DNA of 9,066 nucleotides from an uncultured bacterium (GTDB taxonomy: Bacteria; Bacteroidota; Bacteroidia; Bacteroidales; Bacteroidaceae). Shown piece after piece: positions 1 to 6,512 of this stretch. The position numbers and the translations under genes are program-made. The notes beneath the pieces were generated by a model. The model was given only the letters and a program-made list of their open reading frames with translations, had not been told where the DNA came from and ran no database searches. The stretch's first letter is position 1; each line of letters opens with the position of its first letter. The stretch covers positions 1 to 9,066 of the forward strand of contig CALZMB010000077.1 of the NCBI GenBank assembly GCA_945788485.1, given 5' to 3'.

Positions 1-3000
1 GGCGATGCTGAAGCGGTATATCTTGTATTGTGCATCGGTTGTGGCAGTGGCCTCGATGTCGCGCTGTTTCAAGCCCGACAGCTTCTCCATCGTCTGCATG
101 AGAATATGGCGCAGGGCTGAGGGCGAGAGCTGCAGGCTGCAGTTGTACTGTGCCTGTGCGGAGAGCATGGTGTAGAGCGTACGGTAGTAGGTCGCCAAGT
201 CGTTGATGTCCTCGTAGTCTTCATGGTTCAGAAGCTGGAGTATGCGCGAGGGATAGTACATCGTCTCGTGCTTCAGTGTGGAGAAGGAGTTGGAGATGAC
301 ATTGTTTGTGACATGGAGACGGTCGTGTTCGAAGTTGAGATGGTCGCGCTGTTGTGTGAGCAGGCGTTTTGTCTGCTCATGCTCAGCTGTCTCCTGCTTC
401 ATCTTTGCCAGTGTCGCCGAGACATCGAGGATGACAAAGCGGTAGTAGGCGAAATAATAGATTGGTATGAGCGAGAGGACGAGGATGATGAGAATGACAA
501 TGGCGATATAGTTGTCATATTCGGCTTTCTCCATGTCGCTGCAGTATTTTGCGAGTGTGTTGTCGGCAGAATATTCTTTGAAGAGTTGTGAATATGCGCT
601 GTTGTTGTAGGCATAGAGGTCCCATTGGTGTAGTGCGAGAGCAGCTACCGCCACTTCGTTGCGCAGGGAGAGGATGGTTTTGTAGGGAGCCTGTATGGTG
701 TCTCTTATCCACACCACCTCGGCAGGGACGGCGGCGAAGGTGTCGTAGAGTTGCAGCGTGTCGTGGGCGGATGTGAGTATGTCACTATAGTGGAGGTTGA
801 TCTGGTGGAGGCAGTGGCGGGCGTAGGTGATGGCATCGGCATAGCGTGCCTGAAGGTTGCAGTTGTAGATGCTGTCGGAGAGGGCTTCGACGTATGCGAG
901 CGAATGTATGGCGGGCACGGCAGCGAAGCTGTCGGGCGAGACAGCCACGACATCGGTGTTTTGTGACGGCTGGAAGTTGATGATGTCTGTCGGACGTGAC
1001 GTTTCATGTGCCTTTGACGCGGAGACAGTCTGTTTCGGCGCGTTTGGCTGGGCAGCGCACGCCATCGTGGCGGACAGCGTGAGCGTGATGGCGAGGAGGA
1101 GTGTGCGGCGTATTCCGCGCGGCAAGCGGAAGAAGAAGCGCGCGCCCTTGCCCTCTTCGCTCTCCACCCCGATAGCGGCGCGTGAGAAGAGTGAGTTTGT
1201 CTTCTTGTATTTCTCGATGATGCCCTTGCAGTTGAGCAGTCCGAAGCCGTGGCTGTTGGAGACGACGAGAGACGCCCGCGCTTGCTGCGCAGAGGCAGAT
1301 GCTGTATGCAGCTGCTCGTCGGTGACGGGTTTCGCCTCGAAGAGACGGGCCTTCTCGTCGTCAGAGATACCTTTGCCCGTATCGGCGACGCTTATCTCTA
1401 CCATCTCGTCGTCGAGGGACGTGGCAAAGACGGTGATTGTCCCGTTCACTGGGGTGAATTTCCTTGCGTTGTCGCACAAGGTGTTGAGCATAAAGAGCGT
1501 GAGTGTCTTGTCTGCCTTCACGGTCTCGTCGGTAGAGGCTACAACAAGGGTCTGTTGCTGACGTGTGTAGTTGCCCGAGCCTGCAGCGATGATGTCGAAG
1601 AGTTGCTGAAGGGGGAAAGACTGTATGTGCAGTGCGAGTTCGCCTTGTTTCAGCTGTATCCAGCGTGTGAGGAAATCGTTCTGTGCATTGATGTCTTGCA
1701 GGAGTTCGTTGATGTATTGCTTCCGGTCGCTGCGTTGCATGTCAGTCTCTGCGCGTTGCGAGAGGCATCGTATCTCGTGCAGGAGACGGTCGATGAGAGG
1801 CGAGATGGAATTGATGAGGTGCATCTTCGCCCTCTGCTCGACATAGAACTGCTGCTGCCGCGAGATTTGCATCCGTTTGACGGAGCAGTCTTCTTGCAGC
1901 TCTTCTATCTCGTCGTCGAGCTTCTCGACAAACTGCCGGTGGGCATCCTGCATACGGCTGAGCGTGGAATGTGGGGTCTCTTTGCCTGACGACAACAGTT
2001 TTCTTCTTCTCCATACAAGATAGATGAGGAGGAACAGGAGGAGGAAAATGAATGATATGATGATGTAGATGAGATGGCGCAGACGTGTGGTCTGCTGGTC
2101 GAGCTGTTCGGCGCGTGCTTCGAGCTGCCTGTCCTGTCGTGTGTTATCGTAGAGGTCGAGATATAGGTTGCGGTAGTAGTCGCTCTCTGATTTGTTGTCC
2201 AAGGCAGAGAAGGCGATAGAGAACTGCTCGTAGAGCGATGCCATCAATGCGGGGGCTTTGACGAGTGATGTATCTACCTTGAGGGCCTGTTGCAGGGCAT
2301 AGACTGCTCCGGGATAGTCGTTGAGGTCACGATAGCAGATTGAGAGCGTGCGCCAGGTGGCTGCCTGCTGGTAGATGTCGCCATATTCGGAGAAGAGGGC
2401 GAGGGCACGCTCAGTGAGATTGCCGGCGACAAGGCTGTCGGCGACATTCTCGGCATTGACGAGTTGGGATGTGAAATTGTTTTCGCGGATATATTGTCCG
2501 CCGTCGCTTAAGATGTGTTCGGCAATGGCCTGCATGGCATTTGCCTGCCAATAGACGAGACATTGCTCAGCTGCAAGGGTGTAGCATTGCATGAGGCAGT
2601 CGTATTCGGTATGCAGAATCTGTTGTTTCGTCCCGTTCGTGAGCACGCCGCCCGCACCGATATTGTAGAGATAGGCGACATAAAGGGCTGTGTCTTGTTT
2701 CGACACTGCCATGCTGTCTAAGGCATAGAGATGGTTGACGGCTTCGTCGGTCTTTCCGACATAATATTCATACACCGAGGAGACAAGGTTCATCTCAGCC
2801 TCGGCATAGATGATGCGGCGTGTCTGGCGCGGCGTGTAGTGGTTCTCTTCTTTCAGTCGTGAGAGTTCGTTCTGCGCCTCCTTGCGGTATTCGTAGAACG
2901 CTTTGTTGAGCGACAGGCGCTGGCAGAGCTGCATCTGTTGTATGTCAGAGATGGCAAGCTCTATGTAGTTGTCTGTGATGTCGTGTATTTCATGGAGTAT

Positions 3001-3285
3001 GGAATCCGCCTTCGCGTATTGCATCTTCCGTATGTAGAAGAAAGCGAGGTTGTTCAGAGCTTCAGCATGAGCGTCGTCAGAGATGGACGGCAGGCTGAGG
3101 ACGCTGTCGGCATAGACTTTCACGCTGTCAAGCGACCGGTAGTGATAGGAATAAGCGATGTCGTTCAGCTCGTCAGCGGGGCGACGGTCGTCCCCCGCGC
3201 AAGCCGAACAAATAAAAAAAAGGCTCCACAGGCACAATATGCCTATGAAGCCTTTAGAGATGATGTTATTTACGAGCCTCTGCAC
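1..3285 (-). CDS. Large multi-pass TPR/histidine-kinase-like sensor protein, C-terminus cut by window edge
   Basis: One stop-free frame continues to base 1 (1095 codons visible); the preceding in-frame stop is at 3340-3342. Numbering from the GTG at 3283-3285: residues 1-29 look like a lipoprotein signal (hydrophobic stretch ending ICSAC, Cys29, then AGDD); about 35-400 is helical and TPR-like; membrane segment 405-425 followed by WRRRK; coiled coil about 430-485; DHp-like helices 485-540; HATPase with N-box N601/DNARKFT (605-611), G1 DTGKGI (635-640) and G2 GFGLL (680-684). A second hydrophobic segment (729-745) is preceded by RGIRR, a second probably periplasmic region spans 746-925, a third membrane segment 927-950, and a second H-box-like sequence LKHETMYYPSRI has His1006. 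I associate this architecture with the DUF5112/DUF5113 kinases of Prevotella/Bacteroides (from memory). The start is uncertain: there is no nearby ATG, and TTG at 3235-3237 is the alternative. Signal and partner regulator are unknown. Confidence 0.85.
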   Translation of the reverse strand, partial: MQRLVNNIISKGFIGILCLWSLFFICSACAGDDRRPADELNDIAYSYHYRSLDSVKVYADSVLSLPSISDDAHAEALNNLAFFYIRKMQYAKADSILHEIHDITDNYIELAISDIQQMQLCQRLSLNKAFYEYRKEAQNELSRLKEENHYTPRQTRRIIYAEAEMNLVSSVYEYYVGKTDEAVNHLYALDSMAVSKQDTALYVAYLYNIGAGGVLTNGTKQQILHTEYDCLMQCYTLAAEQCLVYWQANAMQAIAEHILSDGGQYIRENNFTSQLVNAENVADSLVAGNLTERALALFSEYGDIYQQAATWRTLSICYRDLNDYPGAVYALQQALKVDTSLVKAPALMASLYEQFSIAFSALDNKSESDYYRNLYLDLYDNTRQDRQLEARAEQLDQQTTRLRHLIYIIISFIFLLLFLLIYLVWRRRKLLSSGKETPHSTLSRMQDAHRQFVEKLDDEIEELQEDCSVKRMQISRQQQFYVEQRAKMHLINSISPLIDRLLHEIRCLSQRAETDMQRSDRKQYINELLQDINAQNDFLTRWIQLKQGELALHIQSFPLQQLFDIIAAGSGNYTRQQQTLVVASTDETVKADKTLTLFMLNTLCDNARKFTPVNGTITVFATSLDDEMVEISVADTGKGISDDEKARLFEAKPVTDEQLHTASASAQQARASLVVSNSHGFGLLNCKGIIEKYKKTNSLFSRAAIGVESEEGKGARFFFRLPRGIRRTLLLAITLTLSATMACAAQPNAPKQTVSASKAHETSRPTDIINFQPSQNTDVVAVSPDSFAAVPAIHSLAYVEALSDSIYNCNLQARYADAITYARHCLHQINLHYSDILTSAHDTLQLYDTFAAVPAEVVWIRDTIQAPYKTILSLRNEVAVAALALHQWDLYAYNNSAYSQLFKEYSADNTLAKYCSDMEKAEYDNYIAIVILIILVLSLIPIYYFAYYRFVILDVSATLAKMKQETAEHEQTKRLLTQQRDHLNFEHDRLHVTNNVISNSFSTLKHETMYYPSRILQLLNHEDYEDINDLATYYRTLYTMLSAQAQYNCSLQLSPSALRHILMQTMEKLSGLKQRDIEATATTDAQYKIYRFSIA
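3210..3255 (-). terminator. Intrinsic terminator of the kdgK-kdgA operon, inside the next gene's 5' end
   Basis: On the minus strand the 16-base arm AAAGGCTTCATAGGCA (3255-3240) pairs with TGCCTGTGGAGCCTTT (3234-3219) along its full length with two G-U wobbles. The loop is five bases (TATTG), and eight T residues (3221-3214) followed by ATTT complete a textbook Rho-independent terminator. It begins 10 bases after the kdgA stop codon. It lies within the open frame of the downstream sensor kinase, covering its signal-peptide codons, so it may also act as an attenuator for that gene. Confidence 0.85.
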
Positions 3286-3934
3286 AATATCCGAGAGCCT
3301 CTTTGCATTTGTCTGTGATATACTGCCAGTCTTCTGCCTTCACCTTGTCGCTCGGGAAGAGCTTTGAGCCCATGCCGACACAGAAGACACCTGCCTTGAA
3401 CCATTTCTCAAGGTTTTCTTTCTCTGGAGCTACACCGCCGGTGACCATAATCTTCGACCATGGCATCGGAGCCATAAGGCCTTTGATGAGATTTGGACCA
3501 ACGACATCGCCAGGGAAGACCTTCGTGAAATCGCAGCCCACCTCTTGCGCCTTGCCTATTTCAGACGGTGTGAGGCATCCGGGACAGTATGTCACGCAAC
3601 GGCGGTTGCAGACAACGGCGATATCAGGATTGAAGAGCGGGCCTACGACGAAGTTTGCGCCGAGCTGGATATACATTGCCGCTGTAGGAGCGTCAACAAC
3701 GCTACCGATGCCGAGAGCGAGTTCCGGACATTCTGTTGCGACATATTTTGAGAGTTCTGCAAACACCTCCTGCGCGAAATCGCCGCGGTTGGTGAACTCG
3801 AAAGCGCGTACGCCGCCGTCATAGCAAGCCTTCACTACTTTCTTCGCAACCTCTGCGTCTTTGTGATAGAAGACGGGCACCATTGGTGCAGATGCAATCT
3901 TCTGCATCACAGTGAATTTATCGAATTTTGCCAT
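3266..3934 (-). CDS. kdgA: KDPG aldolase (2-dehydro-3-deoxy-6-phosphogluconate aldolase)
   Basis: A cytoplasmic class I aldolase of 222 residues, the normal length for the Eda/KdgA family. It splits 2-keto-3-deoxy-6-phosphogluconate into pyruvate and glyceraldehyde-3-phosphate. Family landmarks are in order: EFTNR with Glu46 and Arg50 (the Glu45/Arg49 equivalents of E. coli Eda), GPLFNPD near 98-104, CPGCLTPSE near 117-125, the Schiff-base lysine in DFTKVFPG (Lys138), and the phosphate-binding TGGV at 165-168. It follows kdgK by 46 bases on the same strand, consistent with one transcript, and a strong terminator follows its stop. An oddity is a cysteine cluster at 109, 113, 117 and 120 beside the active-site region. 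Many homologues are annotated as also acting on 4-hydroxy-2-oxoglutarate; that activity cannot be judged here. Confidence 0.95.
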   Translation of the reverse strand: MAKFDKFTVMQKIASAPMVPVFYHKDAEVAKKVVKACYDGGVRAFEFTNRGDFAQEVFAELSKYVATECPELALGIGSVVDAPTAAMYIQLGANFVVGPLFNPDIAVVCNRRCVTYCPGCLTPSEIGKAQEVGCDFTKVFPGDVVGPNLIKGLMAPMPWSKIMVTGGVAPEKENLEKWFKAGVFCVGMGSKLFPSDKVKAEDWQYITDKCKEALGYCAEARK

Positions 3935-3980
3935 AAGTATATGTTACACTATTTTTTTTTATAAGTCTGAGCAATAGTAA

Positions 3981-5003
3981 TTATCTCTGTACACGGCCGT
4001 TGGCATTGCCGCCTGCAAGAGATTCAACCTCAGCGACGCTGACAAGGTTGTAGTCGCCGTTGATGGTGTGCTTGAGAGCCGAAGCAGCGACAGCGAACTC
4101 CAACGCCTCGCCCTGTGTCTCTTTTGTCAGCAAGCCGTGAATCAGACCGCCGGAGAACGAGTCACCGCCGCCGACACGGTCGATGATAGGATTGATCTCA
4201 TAACGCTTTGACTGATAGAATTCCTTGCCGTCGTAGATGAGAGCCTTCCATCCGTTGAACGTAGCTGAGAATGATTCTCTCAGTGTAGAAACGACATACT
4301 TGAAGCCGAACTGCTCTTTCATCTGCTTGAAGATGCCCTCGTATCCTGCAGCGTTTGTCTCGCCGCCCTCTACGTCAGCATCAGGCTTGAAGCCGAGACA
4401 AAGCTCTGCGTCTTCCTCGTTGCCGATACATACGTCAACATATTCCATCAACGGACGCATGATAGAGATAGCCTTCTCTGAAGTCCACAGCTTCTTGCGG
4501 AAATTGAGATCGACAGATACTGTCACTCCGTGACGCTTGGCAGCCTGGCAAGCCAGTTTGGTCAGCTCTGCAGCCTTGTCAGAGATGGCAGGTGTGATGC
4601 CTGACCAGTGGAACCAGTCAGCTCCTTCCATGATAGCGTCAAAGTCGAAATCCTCCGGATTAGCTTCTGCTATCGCTGAGTTAGCACGGTCATAAATCAC
4701 TTTTGACGGACGCATCGACGCACCTGTCTCACAATAGTAGAGACCCACTCTGTCACCGCCGCGCGCGATGAACTTTGTGTTCACGCCATAGCGACGCAAC
4801 GAGTTGACTGCTATCTGTCCTATTTCATGTGCAGGAAGCTTTGTCACGAGATAAGCGTCGTGACCGTAGTTAGCGCAGCTGATAGCCACGTTTGCCTCAC
4901 CGCCACCGGGAATGATGCGGAAAATGTCTGTCTGGATGAAACGGTCGTTACCATTTGGACTCAAGCGAAGCATAATCTCGCCGAGTGTTACAACTTTTGC
5001 CAT
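3981..5003 (-). CDS. kdgK: 2-keto-3-deoxygluconate kinase, PfkB family
   Basis: A cytoplasmic sugar kinase of 340 residues that should phosphorylate KDG to KDPG with ATP. The N-terminal PfkB signature region (GGGEANVAISCANYG, 33-47) and the C-terminal signature DRVGGGDSFSGG (275-286) are both present, with Asp281 as the expected catalytic base. VDLNFR (164-169) is typical of KDG-kinase members of the family. The assignment rests on these motifs and on the adjacent KDPG aldolase, whose substrate it makes. The ATG at 5001-5003 gives a full-length N-terminus starting MAKVVTLGEIMLRL. It is first in the leftward operon and diverges from the LacI regulator gene, with a candidate promoter 65-96 bases upstream. 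Another PfkB sugar kinase is possible by motif alone but unlikely in this context. Confidence 0.93.
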   Translation of the reverse strand: MAKVVTLGEIMLRLSPNGNDRFIQTDIFRIIPGGGEANVAISCANYGHDAYLVTKLPAHEIGQIAVNSLRRYGVNTKFIARGGDRVGLYYCETGASMRPSKVIYDRANSAIAEANPEDFDFDAIMEGADWFHWSGITPAISDKAAELTKLACQAAKRHGVTVSVDLNFRKKLWTSEKAISIMRPLMEYVDVCIGNEEDAELCLGFKPDADVEGGETNAAGYEGIFKQMKEQFGFKYVVSTLRESFSATFNGWKALIYDGKEFYQSKRYEINPIIDRVGGGDSFSGGLIHGLLTKETQGEALEFAVAASALKHTINGDYNLVSVAEVESLAGGNANGRVQR

Positions 5004-5060
5004 AGTTTGATGATTTAAGTTAGAAATATATAATGTGTATTATTAACAAAGAATCGTTTT

Positions 5061-5067
5061 CATGCAC
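5061..5067. promoter_or_regulatory. Possible operator half-site (CATGCAC) at the kdgK start region
   Basis: The word CATGCAC directly abuts the candidate kdgK -7 box and coincides with the predicted transcription start. The same seven bases recur at 5192-5198 beside the other promoter. Binding by the neighbouring LacI protein is inference from position and repetition; LacI-family operators are usually longer palindromes with a central CG, which this lacks. Confidence 0.3.
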
Positions 5068-5099
5068 CAAAATTACACATAATTTCGCAAACAGAGAAA
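5068..5099 (-). promoter_or_regulatory. Candidate Bacteroidota promoter for kdgK-kdgA
   Basis: On the minus strand, TAATTTTG (5075-5068) matches the Bacteroidota -7 consensus TAnnTTTG. A TTTC (5099-5096) sits 20 bases upstream, where the -33 TTTG element is expected (three of four bases). This predicts transcription starting near 5061 and a leader of nearly 60 bases before the kdgK ATG. It is a consensus match only; the -33 element is imperfect. Confidence 0.6.
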
Positions 5100-5136
5100 G
5101 AAAAAAAGAAAAAATTACTTTTTTTAATAAAAAAAA
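5097..5136. other. A/T-rich tract block between the divergent promoters
   Basis: Forty bases with only three G or C (5100, 5108, 5118), made of A-runs on both sides of a T-run at 5119-5125. It occupies the space between and upstream of both -33 positions. Such tracts can bend DNA or act like an UP element. A terminator is unlikely because there is no G/C-containing stem. Confidence 0.4.
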
Positions 5137-5146
5137 CATACACACC

Positions 5147-5179
5147 TTTCATACAATTCAACTTTTATTAGTATTTTTG
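5147..5179 (+). promoter_or_regulatory. Candidate Bacteroidota promoter for the LacI-family gene
   Basis: TATTTTTG at 5172-5179 matches the -7 consensus TAnnTTTG, with TTTC at 5147-5150 as an imperfect -33 element 21 bases upstream. The predicted start is near 5186, leaving a leader of about 40 bases before the ATG at 5225. The arrangement mirrors the divergent kdgK promoter. Confidence 0.6.
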
Positions 5180-5198
5180 CATTCCAAATAGCATGCAC
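5178..5198. promoter_or_regulatory. Possible operator with dyad symmetry just downstream of the LacI-gene -7 box
   Basis: TGCAT (5178-5182) and ATGCA (5193-5197) form an interrupted inverted repeat with a 10-base centre. The right side also contains the 6-base palindrome GCATGC (5191-5196) and the word CATGCAC (5192-5198) shared with the kdgK side. A protein bound here would cover the -7 box end and the start site, fitting autoregulation. This is positional inference. Confidence 0.35.
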
Positions 5199-5224
5199 TG
5201 CTTTTTCATGACAAGACAATCAAG

Positions 5225-6289
5225 ATGACAAAAAAAATCACTATCAAGGATATCGCAGAACAAGCCGGCGTTTCGGTCGGAACGGTTGACCGGGTCTTGC
5301 ACAAACGTCCCAATGTCTCGGAATCTGCCTTGGCGAAAGTGAACAAGGTGTTAGAAGCAATCAACTATCAGCCTAACATGTATGCCTCTGCCCTCGCCGC
5401 CAACAAGAAATGCAATTTCATCGTACTCATGCCGAAACAGGAATCAGAGGCCTACTGGCAGGAGGTGGAAGAGGGCGTGCGGCGAGCCGTATATCACAGA
5501 AGAGACTTCAAACTGAACGCACAGTCGGTGTACTATAACCGCTTCGACACAAAATCGTTTGAAGAAGCCAGCAAAATATGTCTCGAGACAAAGCCTGACG
5601 GAATGGTGGTGGTGCCTTCTACACTTGAGTACACGCGACGGCTCACGGATGTGCTGCACGAGAGAAACATACCGTTCATACTGCTCGATTCGTACATGCC
5701 TGACCTGAAACCGCTGGCGTTCTACGGGCAAGACTCGTTCCAGTCGGGATATTTCGCAGCACGCATGCTTATGCTCATCGCATCGAAAGAAACAGAAATC
5801 ATGCTGATGAAGCAGACGAAGAACGGGAGAGTGGCATCGAAACAGCAGGCTAACAGAGAAGTTGGATTCAGGCACTATATGCGCGACCATTTCCCGCAAG
5901 TGAAAATAGTGGAGCTGGACCTCACGCTTGACAACCCGCACATCAACTTCAACTCGCTGCTCGAAGACTTCTTCACCACACACCCGAAGATTCACCATTG
6001 CATCACATTCTCGTCGAAAGCCCATATCGTGGGAGAATTCCTGCTGCGCACAAACAGGCGGAGCATACAGATTATGGGATATGACATGGTGGGGAAGAAC
6101 GTCGAATGTATAAAGCAAGGCAGCATCTCGTTCCTCATCGCGCAGCACGGATATATGCAGGGATATAACTGTATCGACGCACTCTTCAGGGCTATAGTGC
6201 TGAAGAACGAGATAAACCCCGTCAACTATATGCCAATAGAGCTGCTGACACAAGAGAACGTTGATTTCTACCAGAGAACGCAAGTGTAG
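5225..6289 (+). CDS. LacI-family transcriptional regulator, probable uronate/KDG regulon regulator
   Basis: A 354-residue DNA-binding protein with the standard LacI layout. The N-terminal helix-turn-helix (residues 5-26) reads ITIKDIAEQAGVSVGTVDRV, followed by a third helix and a hinge helix (about 52-60, NMYASALAA). A type-1 periplasmic-binding-like effector domain runs from about 62 to the end. The recognition helix reads GTVDRVL rather than the common TVSRVL. The ATG at 5225 places the helix-turn-helix at the usual distance from the N-terminus. The gene diverges from kdgK-kdgA and precedes uxaA, so control of the altronate-to-pyruvate genes by a pathway intermediate is the natural inference. 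Effector and mode (repressor or activator) cannot be read from sequence. Length is normal and there is no sign of disruption. The 279-codon antisense frame beneath it is a shadow. Confidence 0.92.
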   Translation: MTKKITIKDIAEQAGVSVGTVDRVLHKRPNVSESALAKVNKVLEAINYQPNMYASALAANKKCNFIVLMPKQESEAYWQEVEEGVRRAVYHRRDFKLNAQSVYYNRFDTKSFEEASKICLETKPDGMVVVPSTLEYTRRLTDVLHERNIPFILLDSYMPDLKPLAFYGQDSFQSGYFAARMLMLIASKETEIMLMKQTKNGRVASKQQANREVGFRHYMRDHFPQVKIVELDLTLDNPHINFNSLLEDFFTTHPKIHHCITFSSKAHIVGEFLLRTNRRSIQIMGYDMVGKNVECIKQGSISFLIAQHGYMQGYNCIDALFRAIVLKNEINPVNYMPIELLTQENVDFYQRTQV

Positions 6290-6512
6290 GCTTCAGACGG
6301 GAAACAAAATCAAAAACAAAAACAAGAAAGGGGACTTGGACGATGACAAAAGCAAGGGCATGACACGCCATGCGCGCCAGAAATACATGCTGAGGTGACG
6401 GCCGCTTATATACCGTCAATATCAAAACAGGCTTAACGTCATCCACGCCATCACCCCACACTGTCTCTGTCAAACTAAACAATACTAACAAATAACACTA
6501 AATCTCATTATT
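6290..6512. other. Non-coding gap between the LacI gene and uxaA
   Basis: No credible gene is present; the only short ATG frames are 6-7 codons long. No exact TAnnTTTG promoter and no stem followed by a T-run was found on the plus strand, so whether uxaA has its own promoter here is unresolved. The gap holds a small dyad, GCATG (6358-6362) and CATGC (6369-6373) with a six-base centre, and another CATGC at 6386-6390, recalling the words in the kdgK/LacI intergenic region. The first third is A-rich, and the 3' part upstream of uxaA is A/C-rich and weakly structured. Confidence 0.5.

Noticed and set aside
869..1561. Plus-strand open frame of 230 codons
   Set aside because: It lies wholly antisense to the sensor kinase, whose minus-strand frame shows membrane segments and kinase motifs; the plus-strand product is Ser/Ala/Arg-rich with no recognisable domain. 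The same applies to the plus-strand frames at 223-591 and 1249-1989.
3266..3342. A frameshift or decayed start in the sensor kinase, suggested by the lack of ATG
   Set aside because: The frame is continuous from 3339 to base 1 with codon phase checked at several motifs, and GTG/TTG starts are available. No broken upstream remnant was found, so a pseudogene call is not supported.
5095..5140. A-tract/T-tract region as a bidirectional terminator
   Set aside because: Both flanking genes point away from it, and any stem would be almost purely A-T without a G/C core.
5444..6283. Minus-strand open frame of 279 codons
   Set aside because: Antisense shadow of the LacI regulator; its product is low-complexity in His, Val and Arg with no domain, while the plus strand has clear family features.
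6343..6393. Short upstream frames before uxaA (MTKARA and MRARNTC)
   Set aside because: Six to seven codons, more than 100 bases from uxaA and overlapping each other out of frame; no sign of a regulatory leader.
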